A stretch of DNA of 52,415 nucleotides from a bacterium. GTDB taxonomy: Bacteria > Elusimicrobiota > Elusimicrobia > Elusimicrobiales > UBA9959. The first letter of the stretch is position 1; every line of letters starts with the position of its first letter. Positions 8,908 through 17,083 of this stretch are shown here, in pieces. The DNA lies in NCBI GenBank assembly GCA_021811315.1, contig JAJZPF010000017.1:1-52415 (forward strand), in the 5' to 3' direction. A program made the translations under genes and the position numbers. The notes under the pieces were generated by a model. That model did no database searches. It saw nothing but the letters and a program-made list of their open reading frames with translations, and had not been told where the DNA came from.

Positions 8908-9170
8908 GAATTCCGCAGTTAAGATTGATTTTCATTATAAAAACCAGGGAATATGGTTATTCTGCGGAATTCCCCGCGAAGCGGGCGGAGGGCCAAGCGC
9001 TATGCGCGCCAGGCCCGACGAGGTGTATGCCTCCCGAAGGGCGCCCGCTATGCGGGCGGAAAAATTCAGCAGAAGTTTTCAGGCTAACCCGTTATTTTTA
9101 AATGTGCGTGGCCCGCGCGGGATACCGGCGGGACCGCCGGGCTAAATCGCCGGCCCCGCCGGCCTAATCT
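8908..9170. repeat. Cluster of hairpins in the 381-base gap before pilT
   Basis: Directly after the stop codon a perfect 11-bp inverted repeat (GAATTCCGCAG at 8908-8918, CTGCGGAATTC at 8962-8972) encloses 43 bases. Several GC-rich hairpins with tiny loops follow: CCCGC-GAA-GCGGG, GCGC-TAT-GCGC, CGCCCGC-TAT-GCGGGCG, and more GC-rich pairs near 9110-9165. No credible reading frame is present. The stretch may combine transcription termination with a palindromic repeat of a second type. Confidence 0.5.
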
Positions 9171-9174
9171 ATCC

Positions 9175-9202
9175 TTGATAATAATAATAAAAATGGTAAA
9201 AT
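9175..9202 (+). promoter_or_regulatory. pilT promoter
   Basis: TTGATA (9175-9180) and TAAAAT (9197-9202) are spaced by 16 bases in an AT-rich stretch unlike its surroundings. The predicted start near 9209 leaves an untranslated leader of about 77 bases ending in TAGGAGC before the pilT ATG. Confidence 0.6.
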
Positions 9203-9285
9203 ACTGCAGTTAAAGGCAGGGGCCGGGTATCGGGTCGGGTCGTGAAAACTCCGCGGTCCAGCGGTTTTTTTTAGGAGCTATCTTT

Positions 9286-10362
9286 ATGGTAACAATGAGC
9301 GAGCTGTTTATAATGATGCACGAGAAGAACGCATCCGACCTCCACCTTACCGCCGGCGCCACCCCGATGCTCCGCATCGACGGCGACCTGATCCAGACCC
9401 CTTTCGAGAAGCTCACCCCCGAGATGTGCCAGACCCTGATCTTCTCGCTGATGACCGACGCCCAGCGCCAGCGCTTCGAGGCCACCAACGAACTCGACTT
9501 CGCTTTCGGCATCAAAGGCATGGGCCGCCTGCGCATGAACGCCTACCGCCAGCGCGGCGTGGTCGGCGCGGCCATCCGCTCCATCCCCAGCAAGTACAAG
9601 ACTTTCGAAGAGTTGAACCTGCCCCCGGTCGTCTATGAGCTTATGAAGATGACCAAGGGCCTGCTGCTGATCACCGGCCCGACGGGCTCCGGTAAATCCA
9701 CCACGCTGGCCTCGATGATAGACTACCTCAACGAGCACCGCAACTACCATATCATCACCGTCGAGGACCCCATCGAATACGTGCACACGCACAAGAAGAG
9801 CATCGTGAACCAGCGCGAAGTCGGGGCCGACACCGAGACTTTCGGCGCGGCCCTGCGCCACGTGCTGCGGCAGGACCCCGACGTCATCCTCATCGGCGAG
9901 CTGCGCGACCTGGAGACCATCGGCGCCGCCCTGAACATCGCCGAAACCGGCCACCTGGTGCTGTCCACGCTGCACACCTCGGACGCCGCCCAGACCATCA
10001 ACCGCATCATCGACGTTTTCCCGCCGCACCAGCAGGAGCAGATCCGCGTGCAGCTCTCCTTCGTCCTTCAGGGCGTGTTCGCCCAGCAGCTGCTGCCCAT
10101 GGCCAGCGGCACCGGCCGCACCCTGTGCTGCGAAGTGCTGATCGCAAATTCCGCCGTGCGCAATTTGATCCGCGAGCAGAAGATCGAGCAGATCCCGACC
10201 ATCATCCAGACCGGCGGCAAGTACGGGATGGTCACCATGAACCAGTCGCTCGTTGACCTTTACAAGAAGCAGAAGATCAGCTACCAGGAAGCCGTGACGC
10301 GCTCGTCCGACCCCGAGGACCTGAAGAAGCTGCTGCAGAAAACTCTTTCAGTAACGAGCTGA
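9286..10362 (+). CDS. pilT: Type IV pilus twitching-motility ATPase PilT
   Basis: This 358-residue hexameric ATPase drives pilus retraction. The Walker A GPTGSGKSTT lies near residues 131-140, the Asp box is VEDPIEYVH, the Walker B region is DPDVILIGELRD, and the His box is ETGHLVLSTLHTSDA. The PilT-specific C-terminal AIRNLIRE-type motif reads SAVRNLIREQKIEQI. The length is typical, and the start is fixed by AGGAG eight bases upstream. pilC follows 97 bases later, so retraction motor and inner-membrane platform are encoded together. PilB, pilins and the secretin are not in the window. Confidence 0.96.
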   Translation: MVTMSELFIMMHEKNASDLHLTAGATPMLRIDGDLIQTPFEKLTPEMCQTLIFSLMTDAQRQRFEATNELDFAFGIKGMGRLRMNAYRQRGVVGAAIRSIPSKYKTFEELNLPPVVYELMKMTKGLLLITGPTGSGKSTTLASMIDYLNEHRNYHIITVEDPIEYVHTHKKSIVNQREVGADTETFGAALRHVLRQDPDVILIGELRDLETIGAALNIAETGHLVLSTLHTSDAAQTINRIIDVFPPHQQEQIRVQLSFVLQGVFAQQLLPMASGTGRTLCCEVLIANSAVRNLIREQKIEQIPTIIQTGGKYGMVTMNQSLVDLYKKQKISYQEAVTRSSDPEDLKKLLQKTLSVTS

Positions 10363-10414
10363 GAAGACGGGGGGCGTAATCAGCGGCCGGCGATCAGTAT
10401 TTTGCGGCGTTCTG

Positions 10415-10459
10415 TCCGTGATTTCCGATTCCGGATTCCTGATTCTCGATTACTAATTT
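10415..10459 (+). repeat. GATTC-type imperfect repeat before pilC
   Basis: This spacer is made of imperfect GATTCC/GATTCTC units and abuts the pilC ATG. It shares TCCGTGATTT, CTCGATT and CTAATTT with the spacer at 46355-46386, which also abuts an ATG. Related GATTC/ATCGGGA or GAGTC units occur in BMC-operon gaps near 43124, 44993 and 47688. Confidence 0.6.
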
Positions 10460-11650
10460 ATGCAATTTGCCTATAAAGCCAAGGAAGCGGGCGGCAAGCT
10501 CAGGGAGGGCCAGGTAGAGGCCCCCGACCAGAAAGCCGCCATGGCCCGCCTGCGCGAACAGAAGCTTTCCGTTATCGAGATAAAGCAGTCCGCCGCCAAG
10601 AAATTAAAAAAAGGCAAAGTCGACAGCAAAGACGTCGTCATGTTCTCCCGCCAGCTCTCCACGCTGGTCTCCGCCGGCGTGCCCATCGTCCAGGGGCTGA
10701 ACATCCTCGAGGCCCAGGCGGAAAGCCCCGCTTTTAAATTCGTGGTCGGAGCGCTGCGCACCGACATCGAGGCCGGCCTTTCCATAGCCGACGCCATGGG
10801 CAAGCACCCGCAGGCTTTTACCGAGCTCTACGTGGCCATGATAAAGGCCGGCGAGGTCGGCGGTATCCTTGATACCATCCTCGAGCGGCTTTCCGGTTTC
10901 CTGGAATCCGCCGAGCAGCTGCGGGCGAAAGTCAAGAGCGCGCTGATGTACCCCACGGTCGTATTCAGCGCGGCCGGCGTCATAACCATCTTCCTGATAG
11001 TTTTCGTCATCCCGATCTTCAAGGACATCTTCGGCAGCTTCGGCGCCGAGCTGCCCATGCTGACGCGCGTCATCATAGGGATCTCCGACTTCCTGCGCGC
11101 CAAGCTCCTTTATATGCTGCCTTTCATAGGCGGCGGCGTCTGGCTGTTCAAGAAGTGGATGAAGACCGCGAAGGGCCAGGAGAAGATGGACGAGATCACG
11201 CTCAAACTGCCCGTGTTCGGCATCCTGCTGAAGAAGGTGGCCATAGCCAAATTTACCCGCACGCTGGGCACGCTCATCAAATCCGGCGTGCCGATCCTGC
11301 AGGGCCTCGAGACGGTCGCCAAGACCTCCGGCAATAAGGTCATAGAGCGGGCCATCAATTCCAGCCGCGACTCCATCAAAGAGGGCGGCCGTATTTCCGA
11401 CCCCCTGAAAAAAGCCAATATTTTCCCGCCGATGGTCATCCAGATGATAAGCGTGGGAGAAGAGACCGGCGGGCTCGATAACATGCTCAACAAGATCGCC
11501 GACTTCTACGACCAGGAAGTCGATACCGCCGTAAAGGGCCTGACCTCCATGATCGAGCCGATCATCATCATCGTCCTTGGTTTCGTGGTCGGAACCATCG
11601 TCATCGCCATGTTCATGCCCATGTTCGCGCTGGGCGACATGGTCGGTTGA
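10460..11650 (+). CDS. pilC: Type IV pilus inner-membrane platform protein PilC
   Basis: This 396-residue GspF/PilC family protein contains two duplicated T2SSF domains, about residues 60-185 and 265-390. Each carries the conserved FxRQLxxLxxxGxPLxxxL-like segment (MFSRQLSTLVSAGVPIVQGL and FTRTLGTLIKSGVPILQGL). Three hydrophobic membrane segments lie near 165-190, 215-235 and 365-390. It anchors the PilT and PilB ATPases at the inner membrane. There is no clear Shine-Dalgarno; the ATG is preceded by a repeat-like spacer. A strong terminator follows, which closes the unit. Confidence 0.95.
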   Translation: MQFAYKAKEAGGKLREGQVEAPDQKAAMARLREQKLSVIEIKQSAAKKLKKGKVDSKDVVMFSRQLSTLVSAGVPIVQGLNILEAQAESPAFKFVVGALRTDIEAGLSIADAMGKHPQAFTELYVAMIKAGEVGGILDTILERLSGFLESAEQLRAKVKSALMYPTVVFSAAGVITIFLIVFVIPIFKDIFGSFGAELPMLTRVIIGISDFLRAKLLYMLPFIGGGVWLFKKWMKTAKGQEKMDEITLKLPVFGILLKKVAIAKFTRTLGTLIKSGVPILQGLETVAKTSGNKVIERAINSSRDSIKEGGRISDPLKKANIFPPMVIQMISVGEETGGLDNMLNKIADFYDQEVDTAVKGLTSMIEPIIIIVLGFVVGTIVIAMFMPMFALGDMVG

Positions 11651-11667
11651 AACTTTCCTCCAAAGAC

Positions 11668-11698
11668 AAAAAAGCCCGGGTTGCCGGGCTTTTTTTTG
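11668..11698 (+). terminator. Rho-independent terminator after pilC
   Basis: AAAAAGCCCGG, GTT and GCCGGGC form a compact GC-rich hairpin followed by eight T residues, directly downstream of pilC. The A-run on the left side would let it work in both directions. Confidence 0.9.
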
Positions 11699-11727
11699 TC
11701 TTTTAATCGCCGGGCGCCCCCCGGCCC

Positions 11728-11756
11728 TTGCGGAAAGCGCAGAGGGCTGATATACT
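11728..11756 (+). promoter_or_regulatory. Promoter of the 11789 gene
   Basis: TTGCGG (11728-11733) and TATACT (11751-11756) are separated by 17 bases. They lie just behind the pilC terminator and 32 bases before the ATG. Confidence 0.55.
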
Positions 11757-11788
11757 TAATTCAGACTTGACGGTTTTAGGGAGGCTTT

Positions 11789-12433
11789 ATGAAGAATAAA
11801 ATTATCATAGGTTTGGCGCTGGTTCTGACCCCGGCTTTCCTTTTGACTTCGCGGCACCTGAACGCGCCTGACAAGCCGGCCGCTCTTCGCGACGCGGTCG
11901 CGGATACGCTTCAGCCCGATGCCGGGAAGGCTGCCGCCATCCCCGAGCCCGGGACTCCCCAGGCTTCAGGCAAAGAGGCCAAGCTCAGCCCGCTGGGCGG
12001 CCTTACCCTGAAAATGGTGGCGGTCAAAGGAAAGATGGAGCGCGCCGAGCTTTCGCTCTGGGAGGTTTCCCGGATCCTCGAGAATAAGGAAGGCGGCTCC
12101 GTGGACCGCGTCCTCCAGACTTTCATGAAGGACCTGAAAGCTTGCACGGCCGCGTCCAAGGAATTCAGCGCCCAGGCCGGGGACGCGCTGGCGAAGACCC
12201 CTAAAACCCCGGACACGCTGGCCACCGGCAAATTGCTGCTCGCCAATATCGCGGAATACACGGATAACGACGAGACCATAATCCTGATAAGGCTGGGGCA
12301 TATTGCCAAGGAGTATCCGGATTATAAGAGCAGGATACAGCCCCATATCGACGAATACCTGAAATCCCTGGAAGCGCTGGGCAAAGCCGGTTCGAAGGTC
12401 TCGGCGTTCTCCGGGCTCCTTGAAAGCGAATAA
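11789..12433 (+). CDS. Hypothetical exported or membrane-anchored protein
   Basis: This 214-residue protein of unknown function is not recognised. Residues 1-22 form a basic-hydrophobic signal or anchor (MKNKIIIGLALVLTPAFLLT) without a lipobox Cys. The remainder is soluble, helical and Ala/Lys/Glu-rich. A TAGGGAGG ribosome-binding site precedes the ATG, its own promoter lies upstream and a terminator follows, so it is a single-gene transcription unit. No catalytic motif is visible. Confidence 0.75.
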   Translation: MKNKIIIGLALVLTPAFLLTSRHLNAPDKPAALRDAVADTLQPDAGKAAAIPEPGTPQASGKEAKLSPLGGLTLKMVAVKGKMERAELSLWEVSRILENKEGGSVDRVLQTFMKDLKACTAASKEFSAQAGDALAKTPKTPDTLATGKLLLANIAEYTDNDETIILIRLGHIAKEYPDYKSRIQPHIDEYLKSLEALGKAGSKVSAFSGLLESE

Positions 12434-12447
12434 AGCAATAAGCGGCT

Positions 12448-12483
12448 AAAAAAACAAGGGCGCTTCGGCGCCCTTGTTTTTTT
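12448..12483. terminator. Bidirectional rho-independent terminator
   Basis: A perfect stem ACAAGGGCGC / GCGCCCTTGT closes on a TTCG tetraloop, flanked by seven A on the left and seven T on the right. It can end both the rightward 11789 gene and the leftward murJ-uvrC-ogt unit, whose last stop codon lies at 12499. Confidence 0.9.
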
Positions 12484-12498
12484 GTCCCTTCATGCGGA

Positions 12499-12798
12499 TC
12501 AGAGGGCTTTTTCTTTTTTCAGGAGGTCCAGCTTGGCCTTAAGGCCGCCCGGGGCGGAAAAGCCGCCCAGTGTCCCGTCGGACTTGATAACCCGGTGGCA
12601 GGGAACTGTCGGCGCGAAAGGGTTTTTCCCCAGGGCCGAGCCTACCGCCCGCGCCGCGCCGGGCCTTCCTATCTGTTCCGCTATCCACTTATAGCTGCGG
12701 GTCTGTCCCGCCGGGATCCTCATGCAGGCCCGCCAAACCGCCTGCTGGAAAGACGTATAGTCCTTCATTTTCAAGAGCACCTGTTCTTTCTTCATCAT
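12499..12798 (-). CDS. Methylated-DNA-cysteine methyltransferase, DNA-binding domain only
   Basis: This 99-residue protein matches the C-terminal DNA-binding and active-site domain of O6-alkylguanine-DNA alkyltransferases. It has the active-site motif VPCHRV and the recognition stretch GRPGAARAVGSALGKNP. It lacks the N-terminal domain of full-length Ogt. The size resembles alkyltransferase-like (Atl) proteins, but those replace the active Cys (for example PWHR), whereas here the Cys is kept, so transfer activity is plausible. It overlaps the end of the uvrC-like gene by 4 bases (ATGA), suggesting translational coupling with nucleotide excision repair. Confidence 0.85.
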   Translation of the reverse strand: MMKKEQVLLKMKDYTSFQQAVWRACMRIPAGQTRSYKWIAEQIGRPGAARAVGSALGKNPFAPTVPCHRVIKSDGTLGGFSAPGGLKAKLDLLKKEKAL

Positions 12799-14099
12799 TC
12801 CTCCAGCTCGGCTTTGCCGCGCAGTTTCCTGTGGTAAGTCACCCCGAAGCGGTGCGCCTCGTCGCGCAGCGCCTGCAGGAGCCGGAGCCCCGCGTGCGCC
12901 CGGTCGAGCAGCAGCGGCAGCGCCCGCCCCGGCATAAAGATCTCCTCGAGCTTTTTAGCCAGGCCGATGACCGGGATCTTCAGCCCGGCCGCGCGCAGCG
13001 CCTTCATCGCCGCCGCAAGCTGCCCCGGCCCGCCGTCGATCAGCAGCAGGTCCGGAAGAGGCTCCTCTTTTTTCTTCAGCTGGGCGAGGCGGCGGCCCAC
13101 TATCTCCTCCATCATTGCGAAGTCATTGCCGCCTTCGGGGGTGTTCTCGAAATTGATCCTGTATTTGCGGTAATGCGCCGGGTTCTTTTCACCGTTTATG
13201 AAGCACACGGAAGAGCCGACGGCCTGTTTGCCGAAAAGGCTGGAGGTGTCGAAGGCTTCGATATGGACCGGGGGGCGGGCCAGCCCGAGAGCCGCTTTAA
13301 GCGAGGTGACCGAGCCCGTGCGGCCGGTGGCCTGCTGCAGGAAATCCGGGTCCAGCTTGTGCACCAGGACGCGCTCTTCCATATGGGAGAAAGCGTCGAG
13401 GAAGTCGCGGTACATCGCGGCTTCCTCGTAGCTCAGCTTCGCGGCGGCGCGCTCCATCCTGGCTTTGAAGGCGGAGCGGAGCTTCTCGTAATCGCCTTTC
13501 AGGAAATCCGCGACCCGGGAAACCAGGGCGCCGTAGGCGGCTTTCGAGATCCTCCCGGCGCAGGGCGCCGTGCACTGGCCAGTGTGGAAGTAAAGGCAGG
13601 CCTTTATCTTGCGCTCGTCCAGCGGCTTCTCCAGCGAGAAGTCCCAGCGGCAGCGGCGGAGGTTGATGAATTTTATGCGCCAGAGATAGGCCGTGAGCTT
13701 TTTGAGCGGCTCCACTTTCGGGAAGGGCCCGAAGTAGCGCCCGCCGTCCCTCGTTTTCCTGCGCGTGAACAGAAGGCGGGGGAAATCCCCGCCGGTGAGC
13801 TCCAGGTACGGGTAGGTCTTGGAGTCTTTCCACATCTCGTTGAAGAAGGGCTGCAGGCCGTGGATAAGCTGGCGCTCGGTCAGGAGGGCCTCCCGCTCGC
13901 TGGCCGAAGCGATATAGTCTATGCTGCGGATGAGGGCCACCAGGTTGGGGATCTTTCCCCTGGTATCCGACGGGTTCTTCCTGAAATACTGCGCTACGCG
14001 GTGGCGCAGGTCTTTGGCTTTGCCGACGTAAAGCACCGTGCCTGTCGCGTCGCGCATCAGGTAAACTCCCGGGCCGTCAGGTAAATGCGTAAGGTCCAT
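12795..14099 (-). CDS. uvrC: Compact UvrC-like excinuclease subunit
   Basis: This 434-residue protein is related to UvrC, which makes the dual incisions of nucleotide excision repair. The N-terminal GIY-YIG nuclease is clear (GPGVYLMRDATGTVLYVGKA, residues 9-28). A UvrBC-like region lies near 205-235. The RNase H-like C-terminal nuclease keeps HIEAFDTSS, LLLIDGGPGQ and RDEAHRFGVTYHR. Family members are usually near 600 residues. This one lacks the terminal helix-hairpin-helix domain and has only about 40 residues between the UVR motif and the second nuclease. Nothing suggests a frameshift, so the shortening looks like a lineage feature. Confidence 0.88.
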   Translation of the reverse strand: MDLTHLPDGPGVYLMRDATGTVLYVGKAKDLRHRVAQYFRKNPSDTRGKIPNLVALIRSIDYIASASEREALLTERQLIHGLQPFFNEMWKDSKTYPYLELTGGDFPRLLFTRRKTRDGGRYFGPFPKVEPLKKLTAYLWRIKFINLRRCRWDFSLEKPLDERKIKACLYFHTGQCTAPCAGRISKAAYGALVSRVADFLKGDYEKLRSAFKARMERAAAKLSYEEAAMYRDFLDAFSHMEERVLVHKLDPDFLQQATGRTGSVTSLKAALGLARPPVHIEAFDTSSLFGKQAVGSSVCFINGEKNPAHYRKYRINFENTPEGGNDFAMMEEIVGRRLAQLKKKEEPLPDLLLIDGGPGQLAAAMKALRAAGLKIPVIGLAKKLEEIFMPGRALPLLLDRAHAGLRLLQALRDEAHRFGVTYHRKLRGKAELEE

Positions 14100-14103
14100 A
14101 ATT

Positions 14104-15693
14104 TTAAAACTTGCCGCCGGTCACTAAATTTCTTTCTTCCACTTTAAGGAGCCTGAGGGCTGTGAAATAAACGGCTACCGCGGCCGGCACCGAGACTACC
14201 GTTACCGCGAGAGGGCCCGCGGGAGCCAGGAGCTCCCGCAGCGCGAGCGCGGCCAGGGCGCAGGCGCCCGCCGCAAGCGAAGGCCGGAAAAGCGGCATGG
14301 TCAAAGGGCTGAAGCCGGCTTCCCTCTTGAGCGCGAAAAGGAAAGCGAGGGCCGCGGCCCAGGAGCTCAGGGAGGTGGCCAGCATCAGGCCGCCCGCGCC
14401 CATCGGCCGCATCAGCAGCAGGCACAACAGGGCGTTCAGCGCCAGCTGTCCCGAGATTATCGCTATGGGCGCTTTCTGCCTGCGCATCGCGTACAGGGCA
14501 GAGGCGGCCACTTTGTTCAGGCCGTAAGCGGGCAGGCCCAGCGCCAGCCAGAAAAGCGCCCGCGCCGTGACCAGGCTCTGCTCCGGCAGGAATTTCCCGT
14601 GTTCGAAGAGCGCCCTGCAGATGGGCAGGGCCATAACGGCGATGCCCAGCGCGGCGGGCAGCATTATGAGCCAGGAGGCCGTAAGCGCGGGCTTGAGCCG
14701 CCGCCTGAAGCCTTCGGCGTCGCCGGCGGCCGACCTCGCCGCCAGCTCCGGCAGCGACAGCGTCGCGGCGGCGGCCGCGAAAAGGGAAACGGGGAACTGC
14801 ACCAGGCGGGCAGAATTGTAGATGGCGGTGATGGAACCCGGCTCCAGGAAGCTGGCGTACATGGTGTTTATCAGCATGGAAACCTGGTCCTGGGCCAGCG
14901 TCAGGGCCGCGGGCGCCGCGGCCATCAGGGCGGGGGCCGCACCGAGGTTTTTCAGGGGATTATTGAACGCCAGCCCGTAGCCCTCGCGCCGGAGCAGCGG
15001 GAGCAGCGCTATGACCTGCAGCAGGCCCGACGCGGAAGCCGCCGCCGCCACGAGGATTATCTTCCCTCGCGCGTCCAGCCCTCCGAACAGCCCGTAATGG
15101 AAAGCCGCCAGCACGGCTATCACGGAAATTGAAAAAGCCGAGGGAGCCAGCGCCGGCAGGAAGAATTTGCGCGCCGAATTAAGCGCGGCGGTGAAAAGCG
15201 CCGCCGCGTTCACGAAGACCAGGTGCGGCATGAAGACCGCGGCGAGCAGCGCCGTAAGTTCAAGCTGGCCGGGCGAGGAGCGGAACCCCCGGGCCGCCAG
15301 CAGGACCAGTTCCTGCCGGAAGAGTATGCCGGCGGCGGCGGCCAGGGCGGAACCCCAGAAAATAATCGTCCAGGAGGAGGAGAAGAATTTCTGCCCGGCG
15401 GCTTTCCCGCGCGTTTTTTCTTTTTCAAGAAGCGGGATGAAGACGGCGTTGAGCGCGCCTTCGCCCACGGTGCGCCTGAAAACGTTCATCAGCCGGAAAG
15501 CAGCGTAGTAAGCGTCGGCCAGGGCCCCGCCGCCGAAAAAAGCCACCAGCAAAGCGTCGCGCGCGTAGCCGAGGACCTTGGTTATCAGCCCGGCTCCCGC
15601 CATCCCGGACAGGTTCCTCGCGAAGGCTCCGTGCCCTTCCTGCGCGGCCTCACCGGCCGGGGCCCACGCGGGGATATTTGCTTTTTCTGGCAT
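14104..15693 (-). CDS. murJ: Lipid II flippase MurJ
   Basis: This 529-residue polytopic membrane protein of the MVF/MurJ family flips lipid-linked peptidoglycan precursor across the inner membrane. About 14 hydrophobic segments are visible, and the N-terminal family segment reads LITKVLGYARDALLVAFFG. The frame is open further upstream to 15789, but the ATG at 15693 is preferred. Longer starts would read through the rpsT promoter and 5' end. The stop lies 4 bases before uvrC, so murJ, uvrC and the ogt-like gene form a leftward unit. Only 22 bases separate its start from rpsT. Confidence 0.9.
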   Translation of the reverse strand: MPEKANIPAWAPAGEAAQEGHGAFARNLSGMAGAGLITKVLGYARDALLVAFFGGGALADAYYAAFRLMNVFRRTVGEGALNAVFIPLLEKEKTRGKAAGQKFFSSSWTIIFWGSALAAAAGILFRQELVLLAARGFRSSPGQLELTALLAAVFMPHLVFVNAAALFTAALNSARKFFLPALAPSAFSISVIAVLAAFHYGLFGGLDARGKIILVAAAASASGLLQVIALLPLLRREGYGLAFNNPLKNLGAAPALMAAAPAALTLAQDQVSMLINTMYASFLEPGSITAIYNSARLVQFPVSLFAAAAATLSLPELAARSAAGDAEGFRRRLKPALTASWLIMLPAALGIAVMALPICRALFEHGKFLPEQSLVTARALFWLALGLPAYGLNKVAASALYAMRRQKAPIAIISGQLALNALLCLLLMRPMGAGGLMLATSLSSWAAALAFLFALKREAGFSPLTMPLFRPSLAAGACALAALALRELLAPAGPLAVTVVSVPAAVAVYFTALRLLKVEERNLVTGGKF

Positions 15694-15706
15694 AGAATGA
15701 TAAACT
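15678..15706 (+). promoter_or_regulatory. rpsT promoter
   Basis: TTGCTT (15678-15683) and TAAACT (15701-15706) are spaced by 17 bases. The -10 box ends 9 bases before the rpsT ATG and there is no Shine-Dalgarno, so the message should be leaderless or nearly so. The -35 box lies inside murJ, and the murJ start codon sits in the spacer. Confidence 0.55.
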
Positions 15707-15715
15707 ATCGTTACT

Positions 15716-16012
15716 ATGGCAAAACTAAAGACCGGAAGACATACCAGCGCTATAAAAGCCTGGCGCAAATCAGAGAAACTGGCCTCCAAGAACAGAGGCG
15801 TAAAAACCAGGATTCACGACACAGCGAAAGAGTTCGGAACTCTCGTCGCCAAGAAGGACATGGAAGGCGCGCAGAAGATGCTGCCCAAAACCTATGCCCT
15901 GCTTGATAAAGCCGCGAAGACCGGCACTATCCACTGGAAAGCCGCCGCGCGGAAGAAGTCCCGCCTCGCCGCGCGCATTAAGGCGATAGCCCAGAATCCT
16001 TCCGTTAAATAA
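15716..16012 (+). CDS. rpsT: 30S ribosomal protein S20
   Basis: This 98-residue basic protein binds 16S rRNA early in small-subunit assembly. It begins MAKLKTGRHTSAIKAWRKSEK, ends with the family-typical run WKAAARKKSRLAARIKAIA, and is rich in Lys, Arg and Ala with no acidic tail. It is transcribed alone, divergent from murJ with a 22-base gap, the classic rpsT-murJ neighbourhood. Confidence 0.95.
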   Translation: MAKLKTGRHTSAIKAWRKSEKLASKNRGVKTRIHDTAKEFGTLVAKKDMEGAQKMLPKTYALLDKAAKTGTIHWKAAARKKSRLAARIKAIAQNPSVK

Positions 16013-16035
16013 CTTTCCCTCAAAAAGAAAGAGCG

Positions 16036-16061
16036 GACCCCGGCGCAGTCAGCCGGGGTTC
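16036..16061. terminator. Probable terminator between rpsT and holA
   Basis: ACCCCGGC and GCCGGGGTT form a strong stem between the convergent rpsT and holA genes. The following T-run is short, so termination strength is uncertain. Confidence 0.5.
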
Positions 16062-16063
16062 TG

Positions 16064-17065
16064 CTATTTGGCTCCGGTTATCTCGAAGGCCAGCTGCCTG
16101 ATCACGAGGCCGGGGTCCCGCTTTGAGGAGGACTTCAGCAGCTCCTCGGCTTCCAGGCAGCGCCTCAGGGAGCGCAGCAGCTTTTCCTCGGTGTACGCTC
16201 CCGCGTCGCGCAGGGCCGCGTGGTACTGGCCGGGCGACATGCCGGCCTGGTAGCAGGCGGCGGGGCCCTCGCCCGCGGCGGACAGGCGCTTTACTTTAAG
16301 GAGGCGTTCCACCGAGCGCGAGATCTGCGAGAGCAGGGCCAGGGGTTCGGCGCCGGAGGCCAGCATGCCGGCGGCGGCCTGCGCGGCCTGGGCGGGGCGC
16401 TTCGCGCAGACGGCGTTGGAAAGTTCGAAAGGGTTCTGCGCGCGGGCGAAGCCGGCCAGCGCAAGCGCGTCGTCAGGGCTGAAGACCCTGTTCTGCCCGT
16501 GCATATAGATGGCGATCTTTTCCGCTTCCCCGTCCAGCGTCACGGAATCCGTGCCAAGCAGCTCCACCAGCGTTTCCAGCGCTTCCCCGTCCGTCTTCAC
16601 CCCGCCCGCAAGAAGCACGGTGTTAAGGTGCTCTACGGCCTGGGCGGGGGACATCGGGTTGAAATTGACGATAGCGCATTCCGTCCCGAGCGCGGCGGGG
16701 ATGGGGTCCACCTTCTCGCGCGGCCAGTCGGACAGCAGGAGCAGGCAGGCGCTGGGGCAGGGGTTTTCAAGGTAGGCCAGCAGGGCCTTCATCGGTTCTT
16801 TTTTGAGTTTTTCCACCCGCTTCAGCGCCACGAAGCGCACCTCGGCCAGCATCGGAGAGGTCTGCGCCTCGTCCAGGGCCTGGGCGATGTCAGTGGTCTC
16901 GGAGTCCCTCACCGAGAAGTTGAACGACTCCGGCTTGAAGATCGCTTCGAGCCGCTTCAGGGCCGACTCCTTCATCGCGGTTTCCTCGCCGCAGAGATAG
17001 TACACGGGGCGGGTTTTGCTTTTGGCCCATTCGTCGGCCAGCGCTTTCGGTGTTAAGGTCTGCAT
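16064..17065 (-). CDS. holA: DNA polymerase III delta subunit
   Basis: This 333-residue clamp-loader subunit opens the beta sliding clamp. The N-terminal segment RPVYYLCGEETAMKESALKRL matches the family, followed by AAA-like and C-terminal helical domains with the typical LLSQISRSVERLLKVKRL stretch. It lies 18 bases behind lptE in the widespread order leuS-lptE-holA, which supports both assignments. It is the last gene of the leftward array. Confidence 0.92.
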   Translation of the reverse strand: MQTLTPKALADEWAKSKTRPVYYLCGEETAMKESALKRLEAIFKPESFNFSVRDSETTDIAQALDEAQTSPMLAEVRFVALKRVEKLKKEPMKALLAYLENPCPSACLLLLSDWPREKVDPIPAALGTECAIVNFNPMSPAQAVEHLNTVLLAGGVKTDGEALETLVELLGTDSVTLDGEAEKIAIYMHGQNRVFSPDDALALAGFARAQNPFELSNAVCAKRPAQAAQAAAGMLASGAEPLALLSQISRSVERLLKVKRLSAAGEGPAACYQAGMSPGQYHAALRDAGAYTEEKLLRSLRRCLEAEELLKSSSKRDPGLVIRQLAFEITGAK

Positions 17066-17083
17066 AGTTAAGGCGCTTCGCCT

